A program made the position numbers and the translations under genes. From Neptunicella sp048268085 (GTDB lineage Bacteria > Pseudomonadota > Gammaproteobacteria > Enterobacterales > Alteromonadaceae), in assembly GCF_048268085.1 (NCBI RefSeq), contig NZ_JBLWWF010000024.1, positions 1 to 64,000 on the forward strand: a DNA stretch of 64,000 nucleotides. Reading direction: 5' to 3'. This document shows, piece by piece, positions 16,756 through 26,218 of this stretch (within the stretch, counting starts at the first letter, position 1; the number at the start of each line of letters is the position of its first letter). A model generated the notes under the pieces. The model ran no database searches and was not told the DNA's origin. It was given only the letters and a program-made list of their open reading frames with translations.

Positions 16756-17555
16756 CGTTTCATCATTCGGCGGGTTTGTTTAAGCATATAATTCAAATAC
16801 ACCTTTTGCGGTAAAAGCCGTTTTAGCATAAATGCCATACGACCTATTTTATCAGGAGTAACTAAAAACGTCCGTTTTTCAATCGCACTAAAAATATGGT
16901 GCGCCACATGCTCCGCCGTCAGTGAAGAACGATTTAAATATTTATTGACTGCCGCATGCATTTCAGGTTCCGCGGTTTGCAACGATTCCGCCAAATTGGT
17001 TTTGAAAAACGTTGGACACACTACCGTCACACCAATATTGTCTCGAGCCAGTTCCAGTCGCATAGTTTCGGAAAATGCCACCACTGCAGACTTAACCGCA
17101 TTATAACTGGCCATGCGCGGTATCGGCGTCAATCCCGCTTGAGAGGCAATATTGACAAAATACCCCCTGCCCTGCTGACGAAATATAGGGGCAAATTTTT
17201 TACTTACCCGCACCATGCCTAACAGGTTCACATCCAGCACTGTTTGCCATTGTTCAATACTTTCAGTATCAAGCAGACCGGCGCTGGCAATCCCGGCATT
17301 GTTGACCACAATATCGATGCCCTGCCACAACTGCAGAATATGTTGCGCGGCCGCGTCGACATCGTTCTGCTGAGTAATATCACACTGCACAAAGCTGCCC
17401 GTTCCGCCCGCGTTTTCAATCTCTTTGACGGTTTGTTGACCACGCTCAACATGCACATCACCAATACACACACTGGCACCTTGAGCTGCCCATTTTAATG
17501 CCAGCGTTCGACCTAACCCTGATGCGCCACCGGTGATAAATACGCGTAAACTCAT
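16752..17555 (-). CDS. Short-chain dehydrogenase/reductase, second gene of the acyl-CoA operon
   Basis: 267 residues. GGASGLG (9-15), an Asp at position 33 (GDVH) that favours NAD(H), NNAG (85-88), Ser138 and YNAVK (Tyr151, Lys155). It overlaps the acyl-CoA dehydrogenase gene by 4 bp upstream and the kinase gene by 4 bp downstream, a sign of tight co-expression. It probably oxidises a 3-hydroxyacyl or similar intermediate. Confidence 0.87.
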   Translation of the reverse strand: MSLRVFITGGASGLGRTLALKWAAQGASVCIGDVHVERGQQTVKEIENAGGTGSFVQCDITQQNDVDAAAQHILQLWQGIDIVVNNAGIASAGLLDTESIEQWQTVLDVNLLGMVRVSKKFAPIFRQQGRGYFVNIASQAGLTPIPRMASYNAVKSAVVAFSETMRLELARDNIGVTVVCPTFFKTNLAESLQTAEPEMHAAVNKYLNRSSLTAEHVAHHIFSAIEKRTFLVTPDKIGRMAFMLKRLLPQKVYLNYMLKQTRRMMKR

Positions 17556-18799
17556 GGACGTTCCTTATGTTGATATTTAGCCAACTCCAATCGGGATACC
17601 ATAGCCTTATGCACTTCATCTGGCCCGTCAGCCAAACGCAATGCCCGGGCCATCGCCATAAAGCGAGATAAAGGCAAGTCATTACACATTCCTGCTCCTC
17701 CATGAAGTTGAATCGCCATATCGACAACTTGTTCGAGCATATTGGGTACCACCACTTTAATCGCGGATATTTCGGTCATGGCATTTTTAACCCCCACATG
17801 ATCAATTTTCCAAGCCGCTGACAAGGTTAATAAACGTGCCTGATCAATAGCGATACGGGCATCGGCAATCCGCTCCAGATTACCGCCTAGCTGTAATAAC
17901 GGTTTGCCAAAAGCCACTCGTTCAGTGCCACGCTTGATCGCCAGTTGAAGGGATTTTTCTGCCGCCCCAATGGCACGCATGCAATGATGAATGCGCCCCG
18001 GACCCAAGCGCCCTTGTGCAATGGCAAACCCTTTGCCCATCCCCATAATTAGATTACTTTTGGGGACTCGTACATTATCAAAATGCACTTCACCATGACC
18101 ATAAGGGGCATCATATTCGCCATAGGCGGTTAACATGCGTTGCACATTCACCCCCGCTGTATCTAGCGGCACTAATACCATGCTGTGCTGACTGTGACGC
18201 TCATTGTCGGGATTGGACAAGCCCATAAAAATACCGACTTTGGCATTGGGGTGTCCCAGTCCGGTTGACCACCACTTACGACCATTAAGCACCAGGTTGT
18301 CACCATCTTCAATAATCGTGGCCTGCATGTTAGTGGCGTCAGATGAGGCAACCTGTGGCTCAGTCATAAAGAATACGGAACGGATCTCACCCGCCAACAG
18401 TGGCGTTAGCCATTGTTGTTTTTGCGATTCGCTTCCAAAGTGATAGAGCACTTCCATATTACCGGTATCCGGCGCATTACAATTGAATATTTCCGGTGCA
18501 ATCAAGCTTTGCCCCATTCGTTCAGCCAAGGGGGCATAATCAAGACAACTTAATCCCTGTCCTAATTGGTTATCCGGTAAAAACAGATTCCACAATCCGG
18601 CTCGCTTGGCTTTGTTTTTAAGATCTTCGCTTTGTGGACAGACTTGCCATTCACGCCAGTCAAGACGTTCGTTGCGAGCATGATGTTGGATAATGTCCTG
18701 TTCGACAGGCTCCACTTGCGTGGTCATAAAGGTATTTAATTGACCAAGATAATCCTGACTTTTATCACTAGGTTGGAAATTCACTGGCTTTCGCTCCAA
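17552..18799 (-). CDS. Acyl-CoA dehydrogenase, ACAD11/LvaC-like
   Basis: 415 residues, full length for the family. Flavin and substrate-loop signature TEPQVASSDATN (146-157), KWWSTGLGHP, and the late HGGAGM motif near 368. The long N-terminal helical part and the pairing with an APH-type kinase point to the ACAD10/11 group, which in known cases removes a phosphate placed on the 4-hydroxyl instead of doing a simple dehydrogenation. First gene of the leftward operon; the promoter is shared in the 71-bp gap with a divergent LysR gene. Confidence 0.88.
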   Translation of the reverse strand: MERKPVNFQPSDKSQDYLGQLNTFMTTQVEPVEQDIIQHHARNERLDWREWQVCPQSEDLKNKAKRAGLWNLFLPDNQLGQGLSCLDYAPLAERMGQSLIAPEIFNCNAPDTGNMEVLYHFGSESQKQQWLTPLLAGEIRSVFFMTEPQVASSDATNMQATIIEDGDNLVLNGRKWWSTGLGHPNAKVGIFMGLSNPDNERHSQHSMVLVPLDTAGVNVQRMLTAYGEYDAPYGHGEVHFDNVRVPKSNLIMGMGKGFAIAQGRLGPGRIHHCMRAIGAAEKSLQLAIKRGTERVAFGKPLLQLGGNLERIADARIAIDQARLLTLSAAWKIDHVGVKNAMTEISAIKVVVPNMLEQVVDMAIQLHGGAGMCNDLPLSRFMAMARALRLADGPDEVHKAMVSRLELAKYQHKERP

Positions 18800-18843
18800 T
18801 TAAAATGGAATTAAGTTCAGCTTATACCTCTTCTAAATATGAA

Positions 18844-18860
18844 TAAAATGAATTATTTTA
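18844..18860. promoter_or_regulatory. Candidate LysR operator in the divergent promoter
   Basis: TAAAAT-N5-ATTTTA, an inverted repeat in the 71-bp gap between the acyl-CoA operon and the LysR gene. Its position fits an autoregulatory LysR site, but the arms are A/T only and could occur by chance. Confidence 0.3.
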
Positions 18861-18870
18861 CTAACACTAA

Positions 18871-19803
18871 ATGAATACAATTCACAATATGACCGACTCA
18901 AAATCCCTGCAACAACTGGATCTTAATTTACTTAAGGTATTTGAATGTTTGTACCGCGAACAGAATATGACTCGCTGTGCCGTGCAATTGCATCTCACCC
19001 CATCAGCGGTGAGTCATGCCATTAAACGCTTGCGCGCTGCCTTGCAAGATGACTTGTTTGTACGCAGCGGCAGTAAGATGTTACCGACCCCAGCCTGTAC
19101 GAGCATGGCACCGGCATTACTGGACAATTTAGCTCGATTAAGACAAATCTTGCAGCAGTTCGGACACTTTGAGCCTTGCCACAGTACCCAGCATTTTCGA
19201 ATTGGCCTTCACTATGCCCAAGAAGCGTTAATACTTCCCTTATTAATCACACAACTTAACCAACAGGCTCCTTATGTCAGCCTTTCCAGCGTACATATCA
19301 ACCGTCATGCGCTTGAACAAGAACTCGGTGCGGGGCATCTGGATGCAATTATCGATGTGGCCTTACCGATAAAATCACCGGTTTTACATAAAAAACTCAT
19401 GACTGATCACTTTGCAATTTTGCTCAACCAGCAACATCCTTGGGCCAATAATATGAGCAAGCAACATTATCTCGATGCCAAACATATTACCGTGTCGAAT
19501 CGCCCTAGCGGCATGGTAATTGAAGATATTGGTTTATCACAGTTAGGCGTTAATCGCACGATCGCTTTGCGTTGCCAACACTACGCCACCGCGCGGGATA
19601 TTGCTCGGCAATCTGAATTACTATTGACACTACCAGCCCGATTAGCCAAAGATTTAACGCTGTCCGGATTGCGCCAACTCCACTTACCTTACCCGCTAGC
19701 ACCAATGGATATTCACTTATATTGGCACCAACACACCGAACACGATCCGGCCCAGATATGGTTTCGCCAGCAGATCAGTAACGTCATCGCGTTACTGGAT
19801 TAG
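18871..19803 (+). CDS. LysR-family transcriptional regulator
   Basis: 310 residues. Winged helix-turn-helix at about 15-76 (LDLNLLKVFECLYREQNMT, then LTPSAVSHAIKRLR, then DDLFVRSGSKMLPT), followed by a periplasmic-binding-like effector domain. No other start has clear support; ATG 18889 is an in-frame alternative. It is divergent from the acyl-CoA operon, so it probably controls that operon in response to an acyl intermediate. The stop overlaps the convergent DUF3300 gene by 4 bp. Confidence 0.9.
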   Translation: MNTIHNMTDSKSLQQLDLNLLKVFECLYREQNMTRCAVQLHLTPSAVSHAIKRLRAALQDDLFVRSGSKMLPTPACTSMAPALLDNLARLRQILQQFGHFEPCHSTQHFRIGLHYAQEALILPLLITQLNQQAPYVSLSSVHINRHALEQELGAGHLDAIIDVALPIKSPVLHKKLMTDHFAILLNQQHPWANNMSKQHYLDAKHITVSNRPSGMVIEDIGLSQLGVNRTIALRCQHYATARDIARQSELLLTLPARLAKDLTLSGLRQLHLPYPLAPMDIHLYWHQHTEHDPAQIWFRQQISNVIALLD

Positions 19804-21239
19804 TTGTCCTTGTGGCGAATAGACGGTCTTACCGGTTTCACTGCCGGTCTGGAATAACTTCGTTTTACGCCTTGCGAAGACTGTATCGTACGAGCATGAT
19901 CCGGCATCCTCTCGACTTTATTGGGTCTTACCACGCTCACTTCACGATTAACAGTCGCTTGGCCCGATTTAGCCTGTTGTGCTTCGGTAATCCTGGGACG
20001 CACCGGCTCAGGCAATTCCCGTTGCGCTCGATAGGATTTTAGCTCCGGTGTTGGTCCTTCAACTTTGCGAATAGGCTGTTGATTATTATCACGATTCCAT
20101 TTTTGTGATGGCTGGCGCATTAAGTCATGCTGGTCGCCTGAACGTTGAGCCTGTTTAACCACATTATGCTGATTCAGACGCACCGAAGGATTAGCTTTTA
20201 GCGAATCATTCCGATGATCCCTAAGCTGTTTTTGCACACTTTGGGCTCTAATCGCCGCCTGTTGATGCTCACCCCGAATCGGTTGAGGCCCTGTTACTTG
20301 GCGGTTAACCATATGTCCGCTATCACGATTGACAGTCGCATGCCGCGCACCACCGTACTCAGCGGAACGTATCACTTTGTTATTCATATAACGGGCATTG
20401 CGACGATGATCCCGATTATGTTGCCAGCGTTGATACTCTTTTGTTCTCACCCGCTGGTGGCGATCAATCGGATAAGGATGATGACGGTATTCATAATTCA
20501 CCACGACCTGACGGCGGTGCCATTGAAAGCCACCAAAATAAAAACTGGGGCGGATCACTACCCGTGGTCCCCAATAAAATCCGGCATAACTCACATAATG
20601 CACCGGGGTATGCCAATACAGGGGAGGATAGGCATCCCACCACCAGTTTCCATACACCACTCGAGTATCGTAATAAGGTACATAAACCACTTCTTTTTGC
20701 ACCGTTTCAATTACAATCTCATCTTGATCCTGCTCAACTTCAATGTACTCGTTATTGGCTAATGAACCTTGCTCATAAGCTTTGTGACGCAGGTTTTGCA
20801 GGGTGGATAACACCTGTTCTTCATTGGCTAAAAAGGCATCGCCCAAATCTTGCAACCAGTTCAAGTCATCACTGAGCTTATTCAATAAATCAGTGAAGGG
20901 GGTTAACGCTTTAACACTGGGATCCCAATCTTTGGCTTCTGCGGCATCCAAGGTTTGCTGTTCGGTTAGATCCTTGTTGCTATTACGCCAACGGGCAGCC
21001 TGAACCACCTCCAGCGGGTAAGTCGAGGCCACCAGAATATGTGACAACAAGGTATCAGGATACAATGCAATCGGTGCCAGCATTTGATCCAATTCGGCCT
21101 GATTTAGCTCCACTTTTTGCTGTTCGCTACTTTCCACCGTGACTACCGTGTCAGCCGCCTGCACAGCGGATAAGGGCAACCCAGTTAGTAACGCCAAAGG
21201 AGTCATATACCCTGCAATTAATGTCTGTAACTTGTTCAT
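19800..21239 (-). CDS. DUF3300 secreted protein
   Basis: 479 residues from ATG 21239 (AGGA upstream). Signal peptide ends at AVQA (about residue 28). The DUF3300 core follows: ELDQMLAPIALYPDTLLSHIL, then ASTYPLEVVQAARW, then KDWDPSVKALTPF. The C-terminal half is Arg/His/Tyr/Trp-rich (VVYVPYYDTRVVYG, then a basic tail with QR and RP repeats). The role is unknown. The basic, aromatic tail suggests binding to an anionic polymer or surface, which is speculation. Confidence 0.85.
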   Translation of the reverse strand: MNKLQTLIAGYMTPLALLTGLPLSAVQAADTVVTVESSEQQKVELNQAELDQMLAPIALYPDTLLSHILVASTYPLEVVQAARWRNSNKDLTEQQTLDAAEAKDWDPSVKALTPFTDLLNKLSDDLNWLQDLGDAFLANEEQVLSTLQNLRHKAYEQGSLANNEYIEVEQDQDEIVIETVQKEVVYVPYYDTRVVYGNWWWDAYPPLYWHTPVHYVSYAGFYWGPRVVIRPSFYFGGFQWHRRQVVVNYEYRHHPYPIDRHQRVRTKEYQRWQHNRDHRRNARYMNNKVIRSAEYGGARHATVNRDSGHMVNRQVTGPQPIRGEHQQAAIRAQSVQKQLRDHRNDSLKANPSVRLNQHNVVKQAQRSGDQHDLMRQPSQKWNRDNNQQPIRKVEGPTPELKSYRAQRELPEPVRPRITEAQQAKSGQATVNREVSVVRPNKVERMPDHARTIQSSQGVKRSYSRPAVKPVRPSIRHKDN

Positions 21240-21466
21240 AACCGCATCCTGTTTGACGAGTTCACCCAGATATAAAGGCAAAACTCTGTAATGTAAGCAT
21301 AGTTATAAAGTGACCAGACTTAACCCTGGCTGAACTGAACCTGATCGTTGTCTCGTATTGGTTGGCGGTATACTAGGGGAGAGATTGGCGACAGAGTGTT
21401 CCATCGCCGGTCGTTATTTAATTAAAACAGCTGCCAATTGAACACTGGCAACCGTTAGCTAATGGA

Positions 21467-22498
21467 TTAATCCATGGTTGCAAAACGATAAATCATTTTA
21501 TGCTGGTAGATTTCACCCGGTTGCAAAATCGCATTAGGAAAGGCGGGCTGATTCGGCGCATCAGGAAAAGCTTGTGGCTCAAGACATAAGCCACTGTAGG
21601 GCGCAAAGCGACCATCCAGATAATTACCACTATAAAACTGCATCCCGGGCTGATTGGAATACACTTCCAATACACGGCCTGACACAGGTTCTAGTACGGT
21701 GGCGGCAGGAGTCTGCATACTTTGACAGGCTTTATCCAACGCAAAGTTATGATCGTAACCTTTGGCTATCACTTGCTGGGGATGCTGTTGTTTAAGTCCG
21801 CTAGCGACGGTTTTGGGCTGACGAAAATCAAACGCATTATTGCTTACCGGCAACAACTCACCGGTTGGAATACCCTGAGCATTAGTCGGGACAATAGCAT
21901 CTGCGTTAATTTGTACTTGATGCTGACCAATATCACCGTGACCGGCCAGATTAAAATAGGGATGCTGGGTAAAACTAATTGGTGTAGCCTGATCACATTG
22001 TGCCTGAAAATTCATGACTAACTGATTTTCATCGGTTAACAGATATTCCAGTCTAATATCCATGTTACCCGGATAGCCTTCATCACCATCTGCACTGTGA
22101 CCGGTAAAAATCAACCCTTGTCCATTATCAATAATAAAGCTGTCGACATCCCACAACTTACGATGAAAACCGCGTTCACCACCATGTAGATGATTGGGTG
22201 CCTGATTGCAGGTTAACTGATAATGTTTTCCTGCCAGACTAAACTGGCCGTTAGCGATTCGGTTAGCAAAACGCCCTACCACAATGCCCATATAAAACGG
22301 ATCGTCCAGATAACTTTGTACATCATCATAGCCAAGCAAAATATTGGTCAACTCGCCATGACGGTCCGCCAGCTGGATACTGCTCATGGTCGCCCCCAAA
22401 CTCAACATGGTTAAACTGCTACCTTGTAAATTTGTGATCTGATACTCGGAGACAGGTTGCCCCTCAATATCACCGATATGACGTTTAATGATTGCCAC
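21467..22498 (-). CDS. galM: Aldose 1-epimerase (galactose mutarotase)
   Basis: 343 residues. Family landmarks in order: LGATMSSIQ, GRFANRIANG (about 75-84), NHLHGGERGFHRKLWD (catalytic His near 104), TQHPYFNLAG (second His near 172) and LCLEPQAFPDAPN (catalytic Glu near 305). It interconverts alpha and beta anomers of galactose and other aldoses in the cytoplasm. There is no signal peptide and no other Leloir gene next to it, so it serves general sugar use. Confidence 0.93.
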   Translation of the reverse strand: MAIIKRHIGDIEGQPVSEYQITNLQGSSLTMLSLGATMSSIQLADRHGELTNILLGYDDVQSYLDDPFYMGIVVGRFANRIANGQFSLAGKHYQLTCNQAPNHLHGGERGFHRKLWDVDSFIIDNGQGLIFTGHSADGDEGYPGNMDIRLEYLLTDENQLVMNFQAQCDQATPISFTQHPYFNLAGHGDIGQHQVQINADAIVPTNAQGIPTGELLPVSNNAFDFRQPKTVASGLKQQHPQQVIAKGYDHNFALDKACQSMQTPAATVLEPVSGRVLEVYSNQPGMQFYSGNYLDGRFAPYSGLCLEPQAFPDAPNQPAFPNAILQPGEIYQHKMIYRFATMD

Positions 22499-22589
22499 TA
22501 TTTTGCCCGAAGTAATTGAAATTTATTGAATATTATCATCCTGTCCTATACTCAATCTAGAGGTTGTTTAACGCGTAGGAGAATAACTA

Positions 22590-22838
22590 ATGACTAATTT
22601 AGACAACTTAATTGCCTTTTTCGGTTGGTGTACGATGATCAACGCCGTTATCTTATTGTTTATTACCATCGTAATGCTCAGCTTTGGACCATTAATCAGT
22701 AAAATACAGAGCAAAATGTTTAACCTGCGTACCGACGCGCTAAACACTATTTATATGCAGTACTTGGCCAATTACAAACTCGCAATACTCGTTTTAAACC
22801 TGGTGCCTTATATCGCGTTAAAGATTATTAATGCATGA
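22590..22838 (+). CDS. Small two-helix membrane protein (DUF6868-like)
   Basis: 82 residues with AGGAG 8 nt before the ATG. Two hydrophobic helices at about 8-38 and 60-80 with a short charged loop; the pattern NLIAFFGWCTMINAVILL resembles small DUF6868 proteins common in marine gammaproteobacteria. Function unknown. Isolated between galM (divergent) and the convergent kinase gene, whose end is 4 bp away. Confidence 0.7.
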   Translation: MTNLDNLIAFFGWCTMINAVILLFITIVMLSFGPLISKIQSKMFNLRTDALNTIYMQYLANYKLAILVLNLVPYIALKIINA

Positions 22839-22841
22839 AAA

Positions 22842-23717
22842 CTAATCCGGATTAACCAACACCGCCAGTGCACCATATAAACCGGATATATCATCGAGTT
22901 TTGGACGGACAATCACCTCGTCGAATGCCACCGGACTACACAAATAACCCGCTAAACTTTGCTCAGTCAGTCGCCGGATATTCTCTACCAAACCGGCTTT
23001 AGCCATCACGCCTCCACCCAAAATAATCTTGTGCGGGCTCAAGGTTAATAACAGGTTATGGCACAAATGCGCAGTGGCTTGTGCTGTCACTTGCCAAGCC
23101 TGATGGGAATCGGACAATTGCTCTGCTGGTGCTCCCCAAATTTTAGCCATTGCACTGCCAGCAGCAAAACCTTCCACGCAACTGTCATGAAAAGGACAGG
23201 CACATTCTATCCCGTAAGGATTGGGTATTTGTAAATGTCCTATTTCCGGGTGTACCAAACCGTGTAAAGGTTGGCCGTTAATCACCACTCCCCCACCAAT
23301 TCCGGTGCCAACGGTGATATACACTGCCACTTCTGCCCCTTGGGCTGCCCCCCATAATGCTTCTGCCAAAGCGGCAGCATTAACATCGGTTTCTAACACC
23401 ACCTGACAACCTAACCGGTCTTCAAGCATGGATTTTATCGGAGTATTTGACCAATCCGGTTTGGGCGTTTGCGTGATACTGCCAAAGTGATGTGACGAAG
23501 GATTAAGATCGAGTGGACCAAAACAGGCCAGCCCCAACTGGGAAAAGGCATATCCTGCTTTGCGCTGGGTATCGAAATATTGCACCACTGCCTGTAATGT
23601 TTCCTCCGGCGTGGTTGTGGTGATCCGCTGCTGGGTTAGAATATTTTTTTCGCCATCCATGAGGGCACAATTAAACTTGGTACCCCCCGCTTCAATAACC
23701 GCATAAACCTCAGTCAT
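22842..23717 (-). CDS. ROK-family fructokinase
   Basis: 291 residues from ATG 23717, which overlaps the hldE stop by 8 bp; upstream codons up to 23765 lie inside hldE. IEAGGTKFNCAL (phosphate-binding start) and GTGIGGGVV mark the ROK fold, and HxxxECACPFHDSCVEGFAAG gives the His and three Cys of the zinc site. The IEAGGTKF opening is typical of ROK fructokinases (YdhR/Mak type). It phosphorylates fructose or a related hexose. Coupling to hldE suggests sugar-phosphate supply for heptose. Confidence 0.85.
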   Translation of the reverse strand: MTEVYAVIEAGGTKFNCALMDGEKNILTQQRITTTTPEETLQAVVQYFDTQRKAGYAFSQLGLACFGPLDLNPSSHHFGSITQTPKPDWSNTPIKSMLEDRLGCQVVLETDVNAAALAEALWGAAQGAEVAVYITVGTGIGGGVVINGQPLHGLVHPEIGHLQIPNPYGIECACPFHDSCVEGFAAGSAMAKIWGAPAEQLSDSHQAWQVTAQATAHLCHNLLLTLSPHKIILGGGVMAKAGLVENIRRLTEQSLAGYLCSPVAFDEVIVRPKLDDISGLYGALAVLVNPD

Positions 23718-25131
23718 TGTTGCGGATCGACCTGATGATTTCGGTAGTCGATACCCCGTCTTCAAAATTAAGTACTAATACTTCTCCGCCGTTGGCCCAT
23801 ACCTGTTTGCTGCCAGCAATGTCTTCAGCTTGATAATCACCACCTTTGACCAACACGTCGGGCAGAATTTCACTGATCACTCGTTCCGGGGTTTCTTCGC
23901 TAAAACTGAATACCCAATCGACCGACGCTAATCCCGCCAACACGGACATACGACGCTGGATGCCATTAACCGGACGTCCGGGTCCCTTGAGCGCTTTAAC
24001 CGATTCATCGCTATTGACCGCAACAATCAAGCGATCCCCCAACTTGCAGGCATTTTCCAGATATGACACATGGCCTGCATGCAAAATATCAAAACAGCCA
24101 TTGGTCATAACCACTTTTTCGCCGCGCAACTTGGCTGCATTAACCGCAATTTTAAGTTGCTGCTCTGTCATCACGCCACGACCAATTTCAGATTCTGACG
24201 CCACCGCTATCGCTAATTCATTAACGCTCACTGTCGAGGTGCCCAATTTACCTACCACCACTCCGGCAGCAGCATTGGCTATGGCGCAGGCATCAGGCCA
24301 ACTGGCTCCGGCAGCTTTCGCTGTCGCCAAGGTCGCGATCACCGTATCACCGGCACCGGTTACGTCATAGACCTCTTTAGCTTTAGCCGGTAAATGCAGT
24401 TCTTGTGCATCGGGCCGAATAAAAGTCATCCCTTTTTCGGAACGTGTCACCAACATCGCCTCAAATTGATATTTGACCGTCATGGCCTGTGCATTGGCAA
24501 CCAATTGTTGTTCTGAATCAAAAGGCTCTGCAACTAAGGTAAATTCGGCCATATTCGGGGTAAGTAAGGAAGCCCCACGATACTTGGTAAAATCACTACC
24601 TTTAGGATCCACCACAACCGGAATATTTTTATCCCGCGCCAGCTGAATCAACTGTTGCACATGGCTTAAGCACCCTTTGGCATAATCGGACAAAATCACC
24701 ACATCAATATCCGTTAATTGCTGGGCAAACGCTTGTTGTAACGGCGTTTTATCCAGATCGGCAAAACTTTGTTCGAAATCCAGTCTAATCAACTGTTGAT
24801 TGCGACTTAATACCCGCAGTTTGGTAATAGTGTCGTAGCCTGATTGGCGAATAAAATCACAATTAATACCCAGCGCTGTTAATTGGGTGCGCAGAGTTTC
24901 AGCGGCACTATCATCTCCGGTCATGCCTAACAAAGTCACATTGGCCCCTAACGCGGCCACGTTTAACGCGACATTCGCTGCGCCGCCAGGACGCTCTTCA
25001 CTGCTTTCAATTTTAACTACGGGTACTGGTGCTTCCGGAGAAATACGACCCGTTGGCCCTAACCAATAGCGATCAAGCATAATATCGCCAACGACTAATA
25101 CATTAGCCTGTGAAAAATCAGGAAGTTGCAT
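23710..25131 (-). CDS. hldE: Bifunctional heptose-7-phosphate kinase / heptose-1-phosphate adenylyltransferase
   Basis: 473 residues, usual family length. N-terminal ribokinase-fold domain (about 1-320) with VVGDIMLDRYWLG, RPGGAANVALN and the anion-hole motif DVTGAGDTV. C-terminal nucleotidyltransferase domain (about 340-473) with TNGCFDILHAGHVSYL carrying the HxGH site. Makes ADP-heptose for the LPS inner core and for heptose signalling molecules. The promoter lies in the divergent gap with the lpxL-like gene. Confidence 0.96.
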   Translation of the reverse strand: MQLPDFSQANVLVVGDIMLDRYWLGPTGRISPEAPVPVVKIESSEERPGGAANVALNVAALGANVTLLGMTGDDSAAETLRTQLTALGINCDFIRQSGYDTITKLRVLSRNQQLIRLDFEQSFADLDKTPLQQAFAQQLTDIDVVILSDYAKGCLSHVQQLIQLARDKNIPVVVDPKGSDFTKYRGASLLTPNMAEFTLVAEPFDSEQQLVANAQAMTVKYQFEAMLVTRSEKGMTFIRPDAQELHLPAKAKEVYDVTGAGDTVIATLATAKAAGASWPDACAIANAAAGVVVGKLGTSTVSVNELAIAVASESEIGRGVMTEQQLKIAVNAAKLRGEKVVMTNGCFDILHAGHVSYLENACKLGDRLIVAVNSDESVKALKGPGRPVNGIQRRMSVLAGLASVDWVFSFSEETPERVISEILPDVLVKGGDYQAEDIAGSKQVWANGGEVLVLNFEDGVSTTEIIRSIRNND

Positions 25132-25209
25132 AATGACCTATTTGATCCAGAGGTGAATATTCAGCGCTCAGTGTAACAAAGAACCTTTCTTGGCGTGAAG
25201 CAGTTATGT

Positions 25210-25238
25210 TTCGCACACCTCATGTGTTTGGGTATAAT
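25210..25238 (+). promoter_or_regulatory. Sigma-70-type promoter for the lpxL-like gene
   Basis: TTCGCA (4 of 6 match to TTGACA) at 25210-25215, a 17-bp spacer and a perfect TATAAT at 25233-25238. The predicted transcript begins about 20 bp before the TTG start at 25268, leaving a short leader. Confidence 0.6.
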
Positions 25239-25267
25239 AGCCGCAAATTTATTGTCTGGATTTTGCC

Positions 25268-26188
25268 TTGCACATTGTAAAACCTGTTTTTCAGTGGTCG
25301 TTTTTAGCGCCTAAATATTGGCTTACCTGGCTGGCCGTGTTTTTTTTATATCTGATTTCATGGCTCCCCTATCGCTTGCAGCTGGTGTTGGGCAAAGGGT
25401 TAGGTAATCTGTTAGGTAAGCTGTTGAAAAGTCGTCGTCACGTTGCCGAACGCAATTTGCAATTATGTTTGCCCGATATGCCAGAGCAACAACGGCAAAA
25501 CATTTTGCATAAATCGATGCAAAATGCCGGTATCGCCTTACTTGAATCAGGTATGGGATGGTGGTGGCCTGATTGGCGGATTAGGAAACACTGCACAGTG
25601 GAAGGCTATGAACATGTGCAGGCTATACTGGATAAAGGTAAAGGTGTGTTTGCTTTAGCAATTCACAATATGAATCTGGAAATAAACTGTCGTGGCATGG
25701 GTATGACCCATCCAGCAGTGGTGTTTTACCGCCGTCACAACAATCCGTTGATGGAATATTTTCAATATCATGGTCGTGCCCGTTCCAATAAGTTAATGAT
25801 CCATAAAAAAGGGGTCGCAGAAATGATTTCATCGCTGGATAACGGTGATCTGTGCATCTATTTACCCGATCAGGATTATGGCCCTAAACGCTGTGAGTTT
25901 GTGCCTTATTTTGCAGTACCTGACACAGCCACCACCACAGGTACGATGATATTTGCGGAAAAGGCCAATTGTGAAACGGTGTTTTTGTTACCCTTGCGCA
26001 CTGAACAGGGATATGTGATTAAATTTTTACCCGGACTGGAGAACTTCCCTTCCGGGGACGATAAACAAGATGTGGCCAGAATCAATCGTAAGATTGAAGA
26101 AATGATAATGGTCGCTCCCGAACAATATCTATGGATGCATAAACGATTTAAAACCCGTCCCAAAGACAATAAGCAACCATTATATTAA
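25268..26188 (+). CDS. LpxL/LpxM-type lipid A acyltransferase, TTG start
   Basis: 306 residues. It begins with TTG: no ATG or GTG occurs in frame before residue 71, and the family needs the opening PxFxWxFLAPKYWLTW that this start includes. One N-terminal membrane helix (about 19-37). The catalytic HX4E is H133-N-M-N-L-E138, with downstream FYRRHNNP and YLPDQDYGP. It adds a secondary acyl chain to Kdo2-lipid IVA at the inner membrane. A plain sequence reading cannot separate LpxL from LpxP or LpxM. Good promoter at 25210-25238. Confidence 0.88.
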   Translation: MHIVKPVFQWSFLAPKYWLTWLAVFFLYLISWLPYRLQLVLGKGLGNLLGKLLKSRRHVAERNLQLCLPDMPEQQRQNILHKSMQNAGIALLESGMGWWWPDWRIRKHCTVEGYEHVQAILDKGKGVFALAIHNMNLEINCRGMGMTHPAVVFYRRHNNPLMEYFQYHGRARSNKLMIHKKGVAEMISSLDNGDLCIYLPDQDYGPKRCEFVPYFAVPDTATTTGTMIFAEKANCETVFLLPLRTEQGYVIKFLPGLENFPSGDDKQDVARINRKIEEMIMVAPEQYLWMHKRFKTRPKDNKQPLY

Positions 26189-26218
26189 TATGTCCTACAG
26201 CAGTAATTAGGCGGAAAC

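Noticed and set aside
20214..20762. 182-codon frame opposite the DUF3300 gene
   Set aside because: Shadow of a His/Arg/Tyr-rich coding region, with no ribosome site and no recognisable domain.
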